From: Eumeta japonica | Lineage: Eukaryota; Arthropoda; Insecta; Lepidoptera; Psychidae | Assembly (NCBI GenBank): GCA_005406025.1 | Contig: BGZK01000179.1 | Coordinates: 1 to 64,000 of the forward strand | Length of the DNA stretch: 64,000 nucleotides | Direction of reading: 5' to 3' | Shown here: positions 15,901-25,330 of the stretch, in pieces | Layout of the letters: each line of letters begins with the position of its first letter | How positions within the stretch are numbered: position 1 is the stretch's first letter | The notes under the pieces: generated by a model | Told to the model about the DNA's origin: nothing | Seen by the model: the letters and a program-made list of their open reading frames with translations, nothing else | Databases searched by the model: none | Made by a program: the position numbers and the translations under genes

Positions 15901-18900
15901 AAAATATAATTACAAAGTTTACCACATTACATTTTGGCATACATTTCTTGGATGCTGTATGACGCAATATACTTGCTAAAATCTGAAGCAATCTCGATTA
16001 TTTAGTCTAATATCAGTTCCTCCATTGCATATCTCCATTTTCTTAATCCAATAATGATCATAATTAAATAATGAATTATTACTGACATTCACTCTATTTA
16101 TTAAATCAAGAAAAATGATTACTTCATATTTACAACCCCTATGTTTTTTTTTTAATTAATACACAGTGATGTTGTAATAATCTATGATATTAAAAAGTTT
16201 AGATTTTGTTATCGTTAACGATTTCCCACTTTTAGTTATACACTGTTGTATTAAATTAAAAATTACTCCTTTCATAATGAAATGAAAGATATGTTATATG
16301 TATTAACCATCATTTCTATATAACTAATTTAATACCTTAGTTTGCCGTACGCGCGCGAGGTGCTAGACTGCGTGAGGTCGTCCTCGGCGCAGGGCTACGA
16401 CGCCAGCTGCGACCTCTGGAGCTTGGGAGTCATATTTGTGAGTATATTAAGCACGAGATACAAGAGTCGACATTTTGAATTTGATCGGACAATACTTTCA
16501 CTCTGACGGCAAATAAGCGAGTTTGCTTGAACCTTCTATAATAGCACCAATTTATATGTTCTTAGCATATCACGTCATTGCAGCACGTTGGTGACATTCC
16601 TACAGGCTTTTAAATTGTTGCAGGAAGCTTAATATATTTTCGTGAACATTATTCATGTTTGTATTTTGTATTTTATACAAATGGATCTTATGTAAGGATA
16701 TATATATATTGTTTTAAAGGTTCTACATACATCTACTGTTTCCATACCTATTTTACAACTAGAGTAATTAATATAATAATATTATGTAATTGTATAATTT
16801 ACAAAATGCAGAACTATGTCAGAGGAAATTATAATAACTTTTCATTTGGTTGCTACTAACATAAAAATAGGGTTTTTATGGGAAATTGGGATTACCTAAA
16901 ACAAATATGTCACATGTTGACAAAAGCGCGGCCTCTTTAGAATAACTACTAACTGAGAACTAGACATATTTTCATACAGTATAATACATAACTAGTTATA
17001 TACTTAATACTCATAACATCTAATGCATCACAATAGTTTTTACAAAAATTAGAGTAATATAGTATTTTGTAGTGATGATTATGATTAACATACATAACTT
17101 ATGGGTCTTGAATACTGTTACTATTTATTCCTATAATTAAATGGTACCTGTTTTATTGCACAAAGTAATTTGTATTACAAGATGTTTATTGGCAAAAATG
17201 ATTTTGTAATGTCAATAGTGGTGTATGCCTTCAAACATAATATAATATAATAATATTGCATGTAAATGAATAATATTCCAATTATTTTTTATGGTATTCC
17301 ATGTCTAATATCATACATCACACACAAATATGTTTATATTAATGAGGCAGAATAATAATAGTATACTTTGTTCCTGCAGTACTGCATGATATGCGGCAAA
17401 CCGCCTTTCCAACCCACGTCCAAGAAAGAGCCCATCACCGCCTTCATGGACAGGATAAGAGAAGGCACTTTTAACATTGAAGGTGAGATTATTACCACAT
17501 TCTTTCTTGTGATATTATTTATGGTTGTTAATCGCTAGAACAAGGATTCTTCTAGAATGAACGGATTAGTAGAGTTTCATTTTCGCAGTGTATAATTTAA
17601 TCGCTTAATCGTTATGAAATTATGTGCTCATTGTTACTAATCTGACATTCTTTATGATCCTCCACCGCATCACTTCATTTATTATTCACCAGGTCCCATA
17701 TGGAACGGTGTCACAGACCACAGTAAAGATCTTGTACGGGGCTTACTGTCCGTGGATCCTCTGCGGAGGCTGACCGCCGAAGAAGTCATAGCTCATCTCT
17801 CCACTGTGGATCACGACACTGGCTTCAAACTAGCTGTGAGTATTACAACGTTAACTACAATGATGTGATGATAATTGGAGAGTTACGTGTTGGGTTAGAA
17901 GACTCAGTAAGATTTCTTAAAGTTTATATTAATTTATTTTTATTGTAATATCAAATTTAATGACCCACTTTATATATTATTTTCGAATTTCTTTTATAAT
18001 TTCTAATGAAAATAGAAAGCTAATGGTCGAGGATTTAAAGTTTTTATGTATTTACGTATCAATTGCAAATACTATTATAAAAGTATTTTTATTATGTATT
18101 GTAGTGTCTATGGATATACTGTCTTGTAATGGATAAATTTATCATGAATTTGTTTCCAACTTTGATTTGACCATAGAGCTTAGTTTTGCTTATACTAAAT
18201 AATACTAATCCATCGCTCTGCCTTGAAACACAATGCAAATTTTGATGACACTCATTGTTTCATAATAGGGTTTTGACCATTGTTTATGTGGTCATTTTGT
18301 AAGGATATCTCTAATGTATGTATTCATTATTAGAAGCATATACTATAGGAGCATGTAATATTTCTGTGAGAAAAATATTTGTATTAGAGAAAAATAGAAG
18401 TATAAGACCAAAGAGCGCGCGAACGCTTCTAGTGGCTAACTTTAGTAAATGCCTAAGAATGATGCTTTGAATAGAAAGTTGAATTTATGTCACAATTACA
18501 TTAATTAGAATTTGCGATGTTAAATTTAAAGTTAAATAAAAATAGTTAGAAAATCCTCATGAGATAAGTTTTCATTGGTGCTGGAAATACATAATAAGGC
18601 GGCTTTATTGACAAGTAGCATTTTCAGGTTGCTTTAAAATATTGCCAATAGAGGCTCTAGTGAGTGTTATTTTTTAACTGAGCACATATAAAAAAAATAT
18701 AAGAAAACTTGTTTTTGGAATAAAATATTAATATGATCTCTTTCTGTGTATAATATTCTTAATTATCGTTTTCAGGATATGACCAAAGCGGATCTCTATA
18801 AGCGTAGAAACAAAAATAAAACTCACAAATCTATCAATACTGACACAAGTAGCCTGAGCAATTCGAGCTCATCAGAACCAAACAAGACGCCGAACGATGA

Positions 18901-19942
18901 ATCTAAAGACGCTTTATTAGAGACCATAAACAACCTAAAGAATAGAATGAACAAACAAACGTCTATAGAGAATGACCTAGAACTAATAAAAGCCCACACA
19001 AAAGATACTCCGGTCAGTGAGGAAGCTGAGCCGGACTTCAAAGACCCCGAAATACATGAAGAGGTGCCGCCCGTTAAACCGGTGGAAAAGACTTACTCTA
19101 AAACCAAGTCCAAATTAGACGAATATATATACATCGAAAGTAGTCAAGGTTTAGAAGGCACTAAAGTAGCATTTCCTAAAGCAACACGACCTAATCTCAA
19201 AAAGTCTAAAGATCAACAGACGCCTGTCCCCAGAAAAAGGAGAAAAATTGACAGTCAACGCAGTAAACATGACGAAAGCGCACCAGAGGAAACAATGAAC
19301 GTCGGCAGAAAAACCAGGAGCAAAGATAACAAAGTGGAAACTGCTCGAGAATCAAACAAGAAACCCGTCAAGAATCCGAAAAGGAAGTTGAACGAAATTA
19401 AATCGTCGTCCGCGAAAAAGGTCGTAAAAAGTCAACCAGCTAGCGGTGCGAAAACTACCGGAGCTGCGAAAAAGACTAGGGCGGACAAAACTAATCCCTC
19501 TAAAGAATCCATAGAGAACGATAAAAGTGCACACGGAGGGAGGCTCACGCGCAAGAGGCGCTTCGAGGAGACATTAGCGAAGCCGGTGCTGCGTGAGAAG
19601 GGCCAAAACAGGACGAACAAGCATAACCAAACCGAAACCAAGCGTGAAACCGAGAGTAGTAGAACAAATAAATCGAAAAATGAAATACTGGAACCCCCAG
19701 AACAGAATTTCAGGGTCACCAGGCTACGGCAACGTAGAAACGAAGTCAGTTTGTCCACTTCGCAACTGAAAAACATAATACCAACTTTCTCCTTCGAATC
19801 CGATCGCAGAGTAAACTCTGTGGAAAGCAACCAATCGCGGAGTTCCAACGCCAGGTCAAGACAAAAATCTTCCAATCAGAAGGGTTACAAGTCTAAGGCT
19901 AAACCTGTCCCCGTGAGACAAAGTAGGAATCGTAGAAGGTGA
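3734..19942 (+). CDS. JIL-1: MSK/RSK5-type tandem protein kinase (JIL-1-like), 3' part, 12 exons
   Basis: Nuclear mitogen- and stress-activated kinase with two kinase domains; in this family the C-terminal domain switches on the N-terminal AGC domain, which phosphorylates histone H3 and transcription factors. Joined exons 3734-3906, 4774-4855, 5263-5425, 6753-6865, 10314-10433, 12437-12541, 14171-14335, 14669-14787, 16341-16437, 17380-17482, 17693-17835 and 18776-19942 give 2550 bases, exactly 850 codons with one terminal stop. Visible in order: DWWSVG helix and LLVKDPRKRLGGG of the AGC domain, the turn region TDSPAQAP, the hydrophobic motif LFLGYSYVAPS, the glycine loop GDGSYSV with AVK, HRDIKPEN, VDFGFAR, TPCFS, DLWSLGV, and a long basic tail. 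All introns are GT-AG. The start, the N-terminal ATP site and HRD/DFG of the AGC domain lie upstream. The MSK rather than RSK choice rests on the YSYVAPS motif and the basic tail. The symbol is by family, not proven orthology. Confidence 0.92.
3907..4773 (+). other. intron
   Basis: Intron between two AGC-domain exons. About 4390-4690 resembles a decayed interspersed repeat (CCGCACCGACAGCTTTACGTG and a GAACCATCGCGG tail, a style common in lepidopteran repeats). I see no other feature. Confidence 0.6.
4774..4855 (+). CDS. kinase exon: LLVKDPRKRLGGG, end of AGC domain
   Basis: Short 82-base exon read as LLVKDPRKRLGGG...EELKRHTFFK, the conserved end of AGC kinase domains (arginine-rich DPxxRLG and HxFF). 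Acceptor GCGCAG, donor GTTAGT. Both phases fit the neighbours. Confidence 0.93.
4856..5262 (+). other. intron
   Basis: AT-rich intron with a short (GAT)n run at 5226-5240 just before the acceptor TTTCAG. Nothing else seen. Confidence 0.8.
5263..5425 (+). CDS. kinase exon: AGC C-terminal extension with turn motif
   Basis: Encodes RLDWAAVARREVPAPFVPQI, then DTCNFADEFTRMPPTDSPAQAP and KLFL. In this family the TDSPA segment carries the proline-directed turn-motif site, and NFADEF leads to the hydrophobic motif. The exon is markedly GC-rich (many GCG/GCC codons) compared with the AT-rich tail exon. Donor GTGCGT after one base of a Gly codon. Confidence 0.92.
5426..6752 (+). other. intron with a repeat-like patch
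   Basis: Intron. Apart from the patch at 6377-6655 (listed separately) it is unremarkable; 5880-6060 has a few short internal repeats around TTTTCTAAGGC. Confidence 0.65.
6377..6655 (+). repeat. SINE/LINE-tail-like interspersed repeat (decayed)
   Basis: GC-richer block with CCGCCCGTGGGCACTCACAA, then GCAATGCTCTACCGGCCTTT and GGAGGAATGGGAT. I recognise this wording as that of a widespread lepidopteran repeat; the boundaries and exact family are uncertain from memory alone. ORFs through it on both strands look fortuitous. Confidence 0.5.
6753..6865 (+). CDS. kinase exon: hydrophobic motif YSYVAPS and linker
   Basis: Encodes GYSYVAPSIIFSENVISDEI followed by WQKATGRTNDNLKGWNAK. With the preceding LFL it forms the hydrophobic motif LFLGYSYVAPS, whose serine is the site the C-terminal domain phosphorylates in MSK kinases. 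The linker leads into the second kinase domain. Acceptor CCAG, donor GTGAGC. Confidence 0.93.
6866..10313 (+). other. large intron between the two kinase domains
   Basis: AT-rich 3.4-kb intron. It holds a short palindrome at 7139-7180 and a strongly purine-biased stretch at about 8785-8885 (AGAGAAGGGGGCCGGGGAGA and similar). No exon could be supported inside it. Confidence 0.75.
7139..7180. repeat. short palindrome, 16-bp arms
   Basis: Arms 7139-7154 and 7165-7180 are reverse complements with one mismatch; the loop is 10 bases. It is one of several such hairpins in the window. Confidence 0.85.
10314..10433 (+). CDS. kinase exon: glycine loop and AVK of C-terminal kinase domain
   Basis: Encodes DSPFFQKYAVD, then ILGDGSYSVCRKC and GREYAVK. 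This is the start of the CaMK-like domain with the GxGxxS nucleotide loop and the ATP-binding Lys of AVK as the last codon. Acceptor TTGCAG, donor GTGGGT. Confidence 0.94.
10434..12436 (+). other. intron
   Basis: AT-rich intron; one short palindrome near its end (12298-12348). No coding exon seen. The TSD or termini of any repeat are not visible. Confidence 0.8.
12298..12348. repeat. short palindrome, 23-bp arms
   Basis: Arms 12298-12320 and 12326-12348 pair with two mismatches over 23 bases around a 5-base loop. Confidence 0.85.
12437..12541 (+). CDS. kinase exon: helix C region
   Basis: Encodes IISVQKKDIKQEVDLLRACQ, then GCPYIVTLHEVFQDS. It carries the helix-C glutamate (QEV) and the PxIVxLHEV strand of the CaMK-like domain. 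Acceptor TTTTAG, donor GTGAGA; phase 0 at both ends. Confidence 0.93.
12542..14170 (+). other. intron
   Basis: AT-rich intron with no recognised element. Confidence 0.8.
14171..14335 (+). CDS. kinase exon: hinge to catalytic HRDIKPE
   Basis: Encodes AFTYIVTELVSGGELASQLS, then HMHARGLVHRDIKPE. It spans the hinge (TELVSGGEL) and the catalytic loop with the HRD aspartate and the catalytic lysine; the metal-binding Asn begins the next exon. GC-rich codons. The opposite-strand ORF here is a shadow. Confidence 0.95.
14336..14668 (+). other. intron
   Basis: 333-base AT-rich intron; acceptor GTCCAG follows an A-run rather than a strong pyrimidine tract. Confidence 0.85.
14669..14787 (+). CDS. kinase exon: NILL, DFG and start of activation loop
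   Basis: Encodes NILLTTPKLSEAKVKVVDFG, then FARRKPDAEERPRMMTPCF and two bases of the next codon. The metal-binding Asn, the DFG motif and the TPCF activation-loop threonine of RSK/MSK C-terminal domains are present. Confidence 0.94.
14788..16340 (+). other. intron
   Basis: AT-rich intron without recognisable repeats or exons. Confidence 0.8.
16341..16437 (+). CDS. kinase exon: activation-loop end and helix F
   Basis: With the split codon it reads SLPYAREVLDCVRSS, then QGYDASCDLWSLGVIF. The family's usual AAPE is replaced by A-R-E, one residue shorter; CDLWSLGV of helix F is intact. Donor GTGAGT. Confidence 0.93.
16438..17379 (+). other. intron
   Basis: AT-rich intron, nothing recognised. 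Confidence 0.8.
17380..17482 (+). CDS. kinase exon: CGKPPFQ
   Basis: Encodes YCMICGKPPFQPTSKKEPIT and AFMDRIREGTFNIE, the GxPPF loop and helix G. Acceptor TGCAG, donor GTGAGA after one base of a Gly codon. Confidence 0.94.
17693..17835 (+). CDS. kinase exon: end of C-terminal kinase domain
   Basis: Encodes GPIWNGVTDHSKDLVRGLLS, then VDPLRRLTAEEVIAH and STVDHDTGFKLA. This is the SxxAKDLxxxLLxVDPxxRLT ending of the CaMK-like domain. The gap to the previous exon is only 210 bases. Donor GTGAGT. Confidence 0.94.
17836..18775 (+). other. intron
   Basis: AT-rich intron, nothing recognised; acceptor TTTCAG. Confidence 0.8.
18776..19942 (+). CDS. last kinase exon: 388-residue basic C-terminal tail
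   Basis: Starts DMTKADLYKRRNKNKTHKS and runs to a TGA at 19940-19942. Low complexity, rich in K, R, S, T, E and N, no predicted fold. A serine-rich start (SSLSNSSSSEPN) is followed by mixed charge and several basic clusters (PRKRRK, VKNPKRK, TRKRRF, TRLRQRR) that would serve as nuclear or chromatin anchors. A related motif, R-x-TR followed by basic residues, occurs three times (GRKTRSK, GRLTRKRR, FRVTRLRQRR). Codon use is AT-richer than in the kinase exons. The 147-residue antisense ORF is a shadow. Confidence 0.9.
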   Translation, partial: DMTKADLYKRRNKNKTHKSINTDTSSLSNSSSSEPNKTPNDESKDALLETINNLKNRMNKQTSIENDLELIKAHTKDTPVSEEAEPDFKDPEIHEEVPPVKPVEKTYSKTKSKLDEYIYIESSQGLEGTKVAFPKATRPNLKKSKDQQTPVPRKRRKIDSQRSKHDESAPEETMNVGRKTRSKDNKVETARESNKKPVKNPKRKLNEIKSSSAKKVVKSQPASGAKTTGAAKKTRADKTNPSKESIENDKSAHGGRLTRKRRFEETLAKPVLREKGQNRTNKHNQTETKRETESSRTNKSKNEILEPPEQNFRVTRLRQRRNEVSLSTSQLKNIIPTFSFESDRRVNSVESNQSRSSNARSRQKSSNQKGYKSKAKPVPVRQSRNRRR

Positions 19943-22121
19943 AATAACTAGTGTTCCTATTCCTTTTTCCTGTTTGTAATTCTCGAGTGATAAATTTGAA
20001 GAAATGAAATATTTAAATATAGCTATGTTATTATGAACTTAAAAAATTGTATGTGCAAACGAATAACCCAAGCGATAAATCTATATGTAACGAAATCAAT
20101 GTTCAATTCAATAAAAATCATAATATTATTTATCTATGAGAGCTTATATAAATATATATATATATATATACAGATATATATAAAATTTCAAATTTGTACA
20201 TGTATGAAAGGGCAATAACATATGTAAGTAGATCGATGACATCAAAATTTGTTATTTTTTTTTTTACTTGCAAAATGTATTTTCACATCGAAGCTTTTTG
20301 TAATCCAAATTATAGAACCTCGAAGTAAATCTAAAGTTTTGCTGTATGAAACTGCAGTGCTTGATAATTTATCGACAAAAAAATTAATAATTTATTCCTT
20401 TGTAAAGTTTTTTTTAATTAAAAAAAATATGTATGCATAGTTTCCTTGTCTTGCATGCACTTTACTTTTAAATATCTGATTTTTAGTTTCAAATTAATAG
20501 TAGTTTAATTTTTCAAATATTTTTATTTATATGTTAAATTTTTAATAATAAGTACCTTTTCCCTTTTAAGATTACCACTAGATTTAATCATTTGATGTTG
20601 GTTATTATATTGAATAGTTGTAATAGGTAAATGGCAGTGAGAATGGAGCATTTGTTTGGTAGCGGAATTTTCATTTATAATTATATATGATGAATTTATG
20701 TATAAAAGCGCCAAATGTTCAGTGAAAATTTAAAATATTTAAAAAAATGTATTTATGATGAAAAATGTTCTTTATGACAATCAAATTATTTAGAAGAGGC
20801 TTTTCACATTTTAATTGATATTACTTTAGGAAAATGGCGATATTTAATTATTCGATTTGGAAGGCATATGCAATGCAATCAATTTCGCAACTTCGTGTAT
20901 GTTGCCATTGATTAAATTTATTTGTTATATATGTTTTAGAACATTTCGTAAGACAACATTACAAAATGTAATTAAAATCAAATACAGATCTCCTTGAGCT
21001 ACAGCTTTTTTTTATATTTAGTCCATTCATGTGTGAGTGTGTATATTAGTTTTCGTTTTTTTTTAGAATAATAGGTTAAATTTGTAAAAAGTAAGAGGAC
21101 CTGTTCATGCATGGTCTTATAGTTTTTTTTCCTTTCTTCCAACGATAACATTATATGATGTTAAAAAAAAGATATGGTGAAAGTGCCAAAGCGGGTGAAA
21201 AATTTAAGCTGCGTTTGTTGTATAAACAAATTTTTGATTTGTAAGAATCTTTTTAATGAGATTTAAAATAATTGTTAATGTTGTTAAAACGTCATGGTCA
21301 TTAAAACTTTTTTTGTAAGAGAATTTGCGAAGTCTTTATTTATGGATAATGTAGAATGACACTGTTCTGATATTTTGAATTAAAATCGAATTTCTTCAAT
21401 TATTTCCAAAATAATTTATGATTAACTAATGATTGATTTAGAGGAAAAGTATTTTACACTAATTTTTCAATTTGCAATGCTACATAAAAGATCATTTATA
21501 TTAATAGTATCCTAACATTATGTTTTTATATCAAAACGTTGTCAAGTATATCGAATGACTATGGCGCAACAACAAAAGTGCGATGTAGGTTTTTAATTTA
21601 AGCGCTTTTACCAAATACATGTATTTTTTTGTGTCGTTTTCTGTACATATTAGAATTTAGTACAAATTCAATTCTACTTCGAATACATCTCATATTTGGG
21701 AAAAATTCTAATGACCATTTGTTTGATGTAATAAAGACAATTAAATGCACGATCATATCATTTCTGAATCACTTTGATGTTTAGGAATTAGGTTTAATGT
21801 TTTCAGTAAATAAGCAGAATTGGACGCTGCCAAAAAAAAAAATGTAGAAATGAAAATTGCTTCGAAATTTGTTTTGGATTCAGCCTAGTCCTATTTAGAT
21901 TTCAATATATTTTCTAAATTGCTTCACAGATAGCATTAGAAAATTCATTGAAATCGATATGTAATAAACAATGAAATTTTCCCATTATTAAGGCATTTAA
22001 TTATGATTTTATTAATCGATTTTCCATAGATAATTTGTGAAAAGCATATGCGCTGACCACTTGCGACTGTAAGTACTGAGCATGTTGAATACCTAGGACC
22101 GTTTTGTGTACAGACAATAAA
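19943..22121 (+). other. probable 3' untranslated region of the kinase gene
   Basis: AT-rich, no coding sense. AATAAA signals occur at 21730-21735 and 22116-22121, the second followed by T-rich and GT-rich sequence, a plausible cleavage region. A (TA)n run lies at about 20148-20170. The true 3' end cannot be fixed from sequence alone. Confidence 0.5.
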
Positions 22122-22739
22122 ATGGTTTTTTTTGTTATAACTAGTGGTCTGTCCATCACGTTTGTATCAAGTGCCGACTCTGTAAAACCAGCACCGAATT
22201 CATTAAAAAAAGAGAAACCGAAAACTATTCATTGCTTGTTTCAAAGTACAAAGATTATTACTTTTTACGATAATGACTAATCTATAAATTTGTTTATAAT
22301 CTTGCTAAAGGTAAGATATTAAATTTAAACTGCAATTTTCTGCAAAATGCAGAAGATGCATCAATAATTGTCAATTAAGTTTGACGTTCAAGATAATTAT
22401 TTTGGCGAAATTTTGTTAAGAAATATCGGTGCCGGTTCGAATTTAGTTTGTTTTTGGAGATTTTAAATTTCCAAAAGTGTTTTATAAGAATAGCCTTGCG
22501 TCAACGTGGATGTATGTCAAAAGTGCACTTAAAACGGATCGTACCAAAAGATTATATAATTTTATATATAATGTGTATAGAAATTATTGTATTCCGCGGC
22601 GAGGCGCGCACCGCTCACCGCCGATCTGGATATATTGGATTGTAATAAATATACTGTTTTAACATTTCCTTTGATGTTTAATTTCCTGTTAGATGATTTG
22701 TGCAGAAGATTACAATGAATTACATACTAGCAATTAGTT
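22122..22739. other. intergenic, nothing recognised
   Basis: AT-rich sequence. A GC-rich island at 22590-22625 (CCGCGGCGAGGCGCGCACCG) has no assigned function. Confidence 0.6.
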
Positions 22740-23487
22740 TAGTCAAACAAGGTTTTTAAACATAATTTTGGTACTCAACTTTGCATTTTTAATATAATAT
22801 AGTTTTAATGATACAAAAACAATGTGTAAAGGTTTTCTTGTCTGCAACCCCCCCCGGTAAGGGTTGAAGAAAAATTTAATTTATACTTCTTTGTAAAAAA
22901 CAGTAAAAGCTGAACAAAAAAGTTGTGATTAAAATCTATAGAGCTTAAAGTTTTACATAAAAAAGTTCTATGATTTTTTTTCCTCCTGTCAAAGTTAAAC
23001 AAATTAAAACCTAAAGAATCTAAATATGGAAGAAAAATAATTCATTAAATTTTAAGCATTCAAATTCCAATTTGAAAATTTCGTATTGTTATATATTTTT
23101 TAAACAATAAAAAAAAAAATATCTCTACAATAAAGATTAGATTTTTAAACAATTATAAAATTCGCTTATTTTTTACTACTTTCGATTTTTTTTTAATTCA
23201 TGTTCATCCTTTAAACTTAAACTTCCCTAACTTGGTTAATTTTGACCAGAGAAAAAATGTAATAGAAACTTTTTTAAGTAAAACTTTAAGCTCTACAAAT
23301 TTTAGTCAAACTTTTTTGTTCATCTTTTATCGTATTTTGCGAAAAAGCACATATTACATTGTTCTTCAGCCCTTTTCGGCGGGGTTGCAGACAAGAAACC
23401 CTTTACACACTGTTTTTGTATCATTAAAATTATATATCAAAAATACAAAGTTGAGCGCCATAATTATGATTTCAAACCTTATTTGAC
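22740..23487. mobile_element. foldback element with ~250-bp inverted arms
   Basis: Left arm about 22740-23010 and right arm about 23230-23487 are diverged reverse complements. Both contain the C-rich/G-rich pair (CCCCCCCCGGTAAGGGTTG against CCCTTTTCGGCGGGGTTGCA), AAAGGTTTTCTTGTCTGCAA and its complement, and TTAAAGTTTTAC and its complement. The ~220-bp middle is AT-rich without ORF. It fits a non-autonomous DNA transposon with long terminal inverted repeats; no target duplication was identified. Confidence 0.75.
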
Positions 23488-23562
23488 TGGAATATATGTC
23501 GAGAATAGAATATGCTTAGTTATTTATAATGGAATAGTTTTTATCTGCAGCACCTTCACCTA

Positions 23563-24550
23563 GGTCCATCCGTCCTAATGTAACGGGCATTTTAATCAAA
23601 AACTACAAGATATATATTGATGAAAATCGAAGTGTAGGTGTCTTGTATAATCCGATACTTAGTTTGGTAGTTAAATAACAAAAATAAATATTCTAGAGGG
23701 CTACTACATTCATGTAACAGAAGCTGACAAAAATTTTTTTCAGGAAACATCAATGTGTGGCACATTTTGTCAGTCCTTTAAAAAACACTAAGGTTTCTAA
23801 GCAATTTTTCTGATTATGTGAATAATTTCAGAAATAATCTCTGCAAAACTAGCAGATATTATATCTAACCCTCTATTTTATAAACCATATATCCAAAAAA
23901 TATGAAGAAAATGACAAAAGTAACGCTTATTAAATACTTTCAACGAACATTATTTTGAACATGATCGGATGTACTGTTTTTGATTGATTGCCGAAAAACT
24001 ACGCTCCTCAACAAAAGGATGTGAGTGCCATGAAGATAACACTCTGCTGATGCACTTTTGTTTACACTAGTTTTATAGAAATAGTCGACATACTTGTTTT
24101 TTCTAGTTATATGCGATTAAAGTGTTTACAACTATTACTAGATGTCTCGGCAGACGTCGTCCTGCCCGGAAAAGCTTTAAGCGATATGCCGACAGTAGCG
24201 CCACCTACCGGGTCCAATTGTGTTTTCAAATTATCTAGCGACCCATTGGAATATATATAGAACATTTCAGCCGTTTGACATACCGACAACAGCGCCATCT
24301 ATCAGGTTCATTTATGAATTTAAACCATTCTCGAATCCACTTGAACACACACAAAAAAAAACCATTCAAATCGGTTGAGCCCTTTAGGAGGAGTTCACTG
24401 TGAACACACGTACAGAAGAATTATATATATAAAAATATGCGGGAAACATGGAAAAAGTGTAACAACATACTTTTTTAATCTGCAGTGTATTTCTTTGCAA
24501 TAATGGCTTCGGAACCCTGTAATGAGCATGGTCCGACATACTCTTGGCCA
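23563..24550 (+). repeat. interspersed repeat family 1, copy A (interrupted)
   Basis: Shares with copies B-E blocks such as GTAGTTAAATAACAAAAATA, CATGTAACAGAAGCTGA, TTATTTTGAACATGATCGGA and GGAAACATGGAAAAAGTGTA. It ends with GGCTTCGGAACCCT and CTCTTGGCCAG. An unrelated ~0.3-kb repeat splits it at 24131-24437. No coding capacity. Confidence 0.85.
24131..24437 (+). repeat. different interspersed repeat inserted in copy A
   Basis: Contains CGGCAGACGTCGTCCTGCCC, AGCGCCACCTACCGGGTCC, AGCGCCATCTATCAGG, then CAAATCGGTTGAGCCCTTTA, GGAGGAGTTCA and a TATATATA end. This is the wording of a common lepidopteran retroposon 3' region. It interrupts repeat copy A at ACTATT, so it is younger than that copy. 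A related fragment lies at 37436-37510. Confidence 0.7.
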
Positions 24551-24590
24551 GTTTTTTATTTAATATATTAGGGTGAGATAAAATTTTTTT

Positions 24591-25330
24591 TAGAGTTCCG
24601 AGCCAAAATGGAAAAAACGGAATCATTATACTTTCGTCATGTCCGTCCGTCCGTCCGTATGTCACAAGGATTTCACTCAAAAACTACAATAAGTATACTC
24701 ATGAAATTTATAGTATAGGTGTCGTCTATAAATCGCTATTAAGTTTGGTAGTTAAATAACAAAAATAAATATTTCTAATAAAGGCACTCCATACATGTAA
24801 CAGAAGCTGAGTTTTTATTTTTCAGCAAACATCAACGTGTGGCACATACTTCGACCCGTTCTATTAAAAACAACTTAAGGTTCTAAAGATTTTTTTTTTG
24901 ATTTAGTTAATACTTTCGGAAATAGTCACTCCGACAGTAGCGTAAATTGTGTGTGTCCCACTTTATTTTCTAAACCACAAGTTCAAAAACGGTGAAAAAA
25001 TTTAGAAAGATAACATTTAACAAATACTTTCTGCAAAAATTATTTTGAACATGATCGGATATACTGTTTGTGAGTTATTGCCGAAAAACTGCGCTTTGCA
25101 ACATAAGGATCTAAGTGCCATTATGATACATTCATGTTGGTGCTTTTTAGTTTACACTGTTTTAAGAGTAATAGTTGATATACTTATTACACTTTTTTCT
25201 CTAATTATAGGCAACTAAAAAGTTTATATTTATTATGTTAGGAAAATATAAAAAAAAGTCGTGCAGTGTAGTTTTTTTATCTGCAGTGCATTTCTTTGTA
25301 GTGTGGCTTTAGAACCCTACATTGCTCTTG
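24591..25330 (+). repeat. interspersed repeat family 1, copy B
   Basis: Begins with a GAGTTCCGAGCCAAAATGG block and the (CCGT)n run GTCCGTCCGTCCGTCCG, then follows copy A's order to GGCTTTAGAACCCTAC and GCTCTTG. It lies 40 bases downstream of copy A in the same orientation. Confidence 0.85.

Noticed and set aside
19432..19875. 147-residue minus-strand ORF in the kinase tail
   Set aside because: It is the complement of the well-supported last kinase exon; composition follows from lysine-rich codons on the other strand.
22434..22450. tRNA-like CGGTTCGAATTTAG
   Set aside because: T-loop-like sequence only; no acceptor stem, D-arm or anticodon arm could be folded around it. No tRNA gene was found in the window.
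24107..24298. 63-residue minus-strand ORF
   Set aside because: Lies within an interspersed repeat and has no family resemblance.
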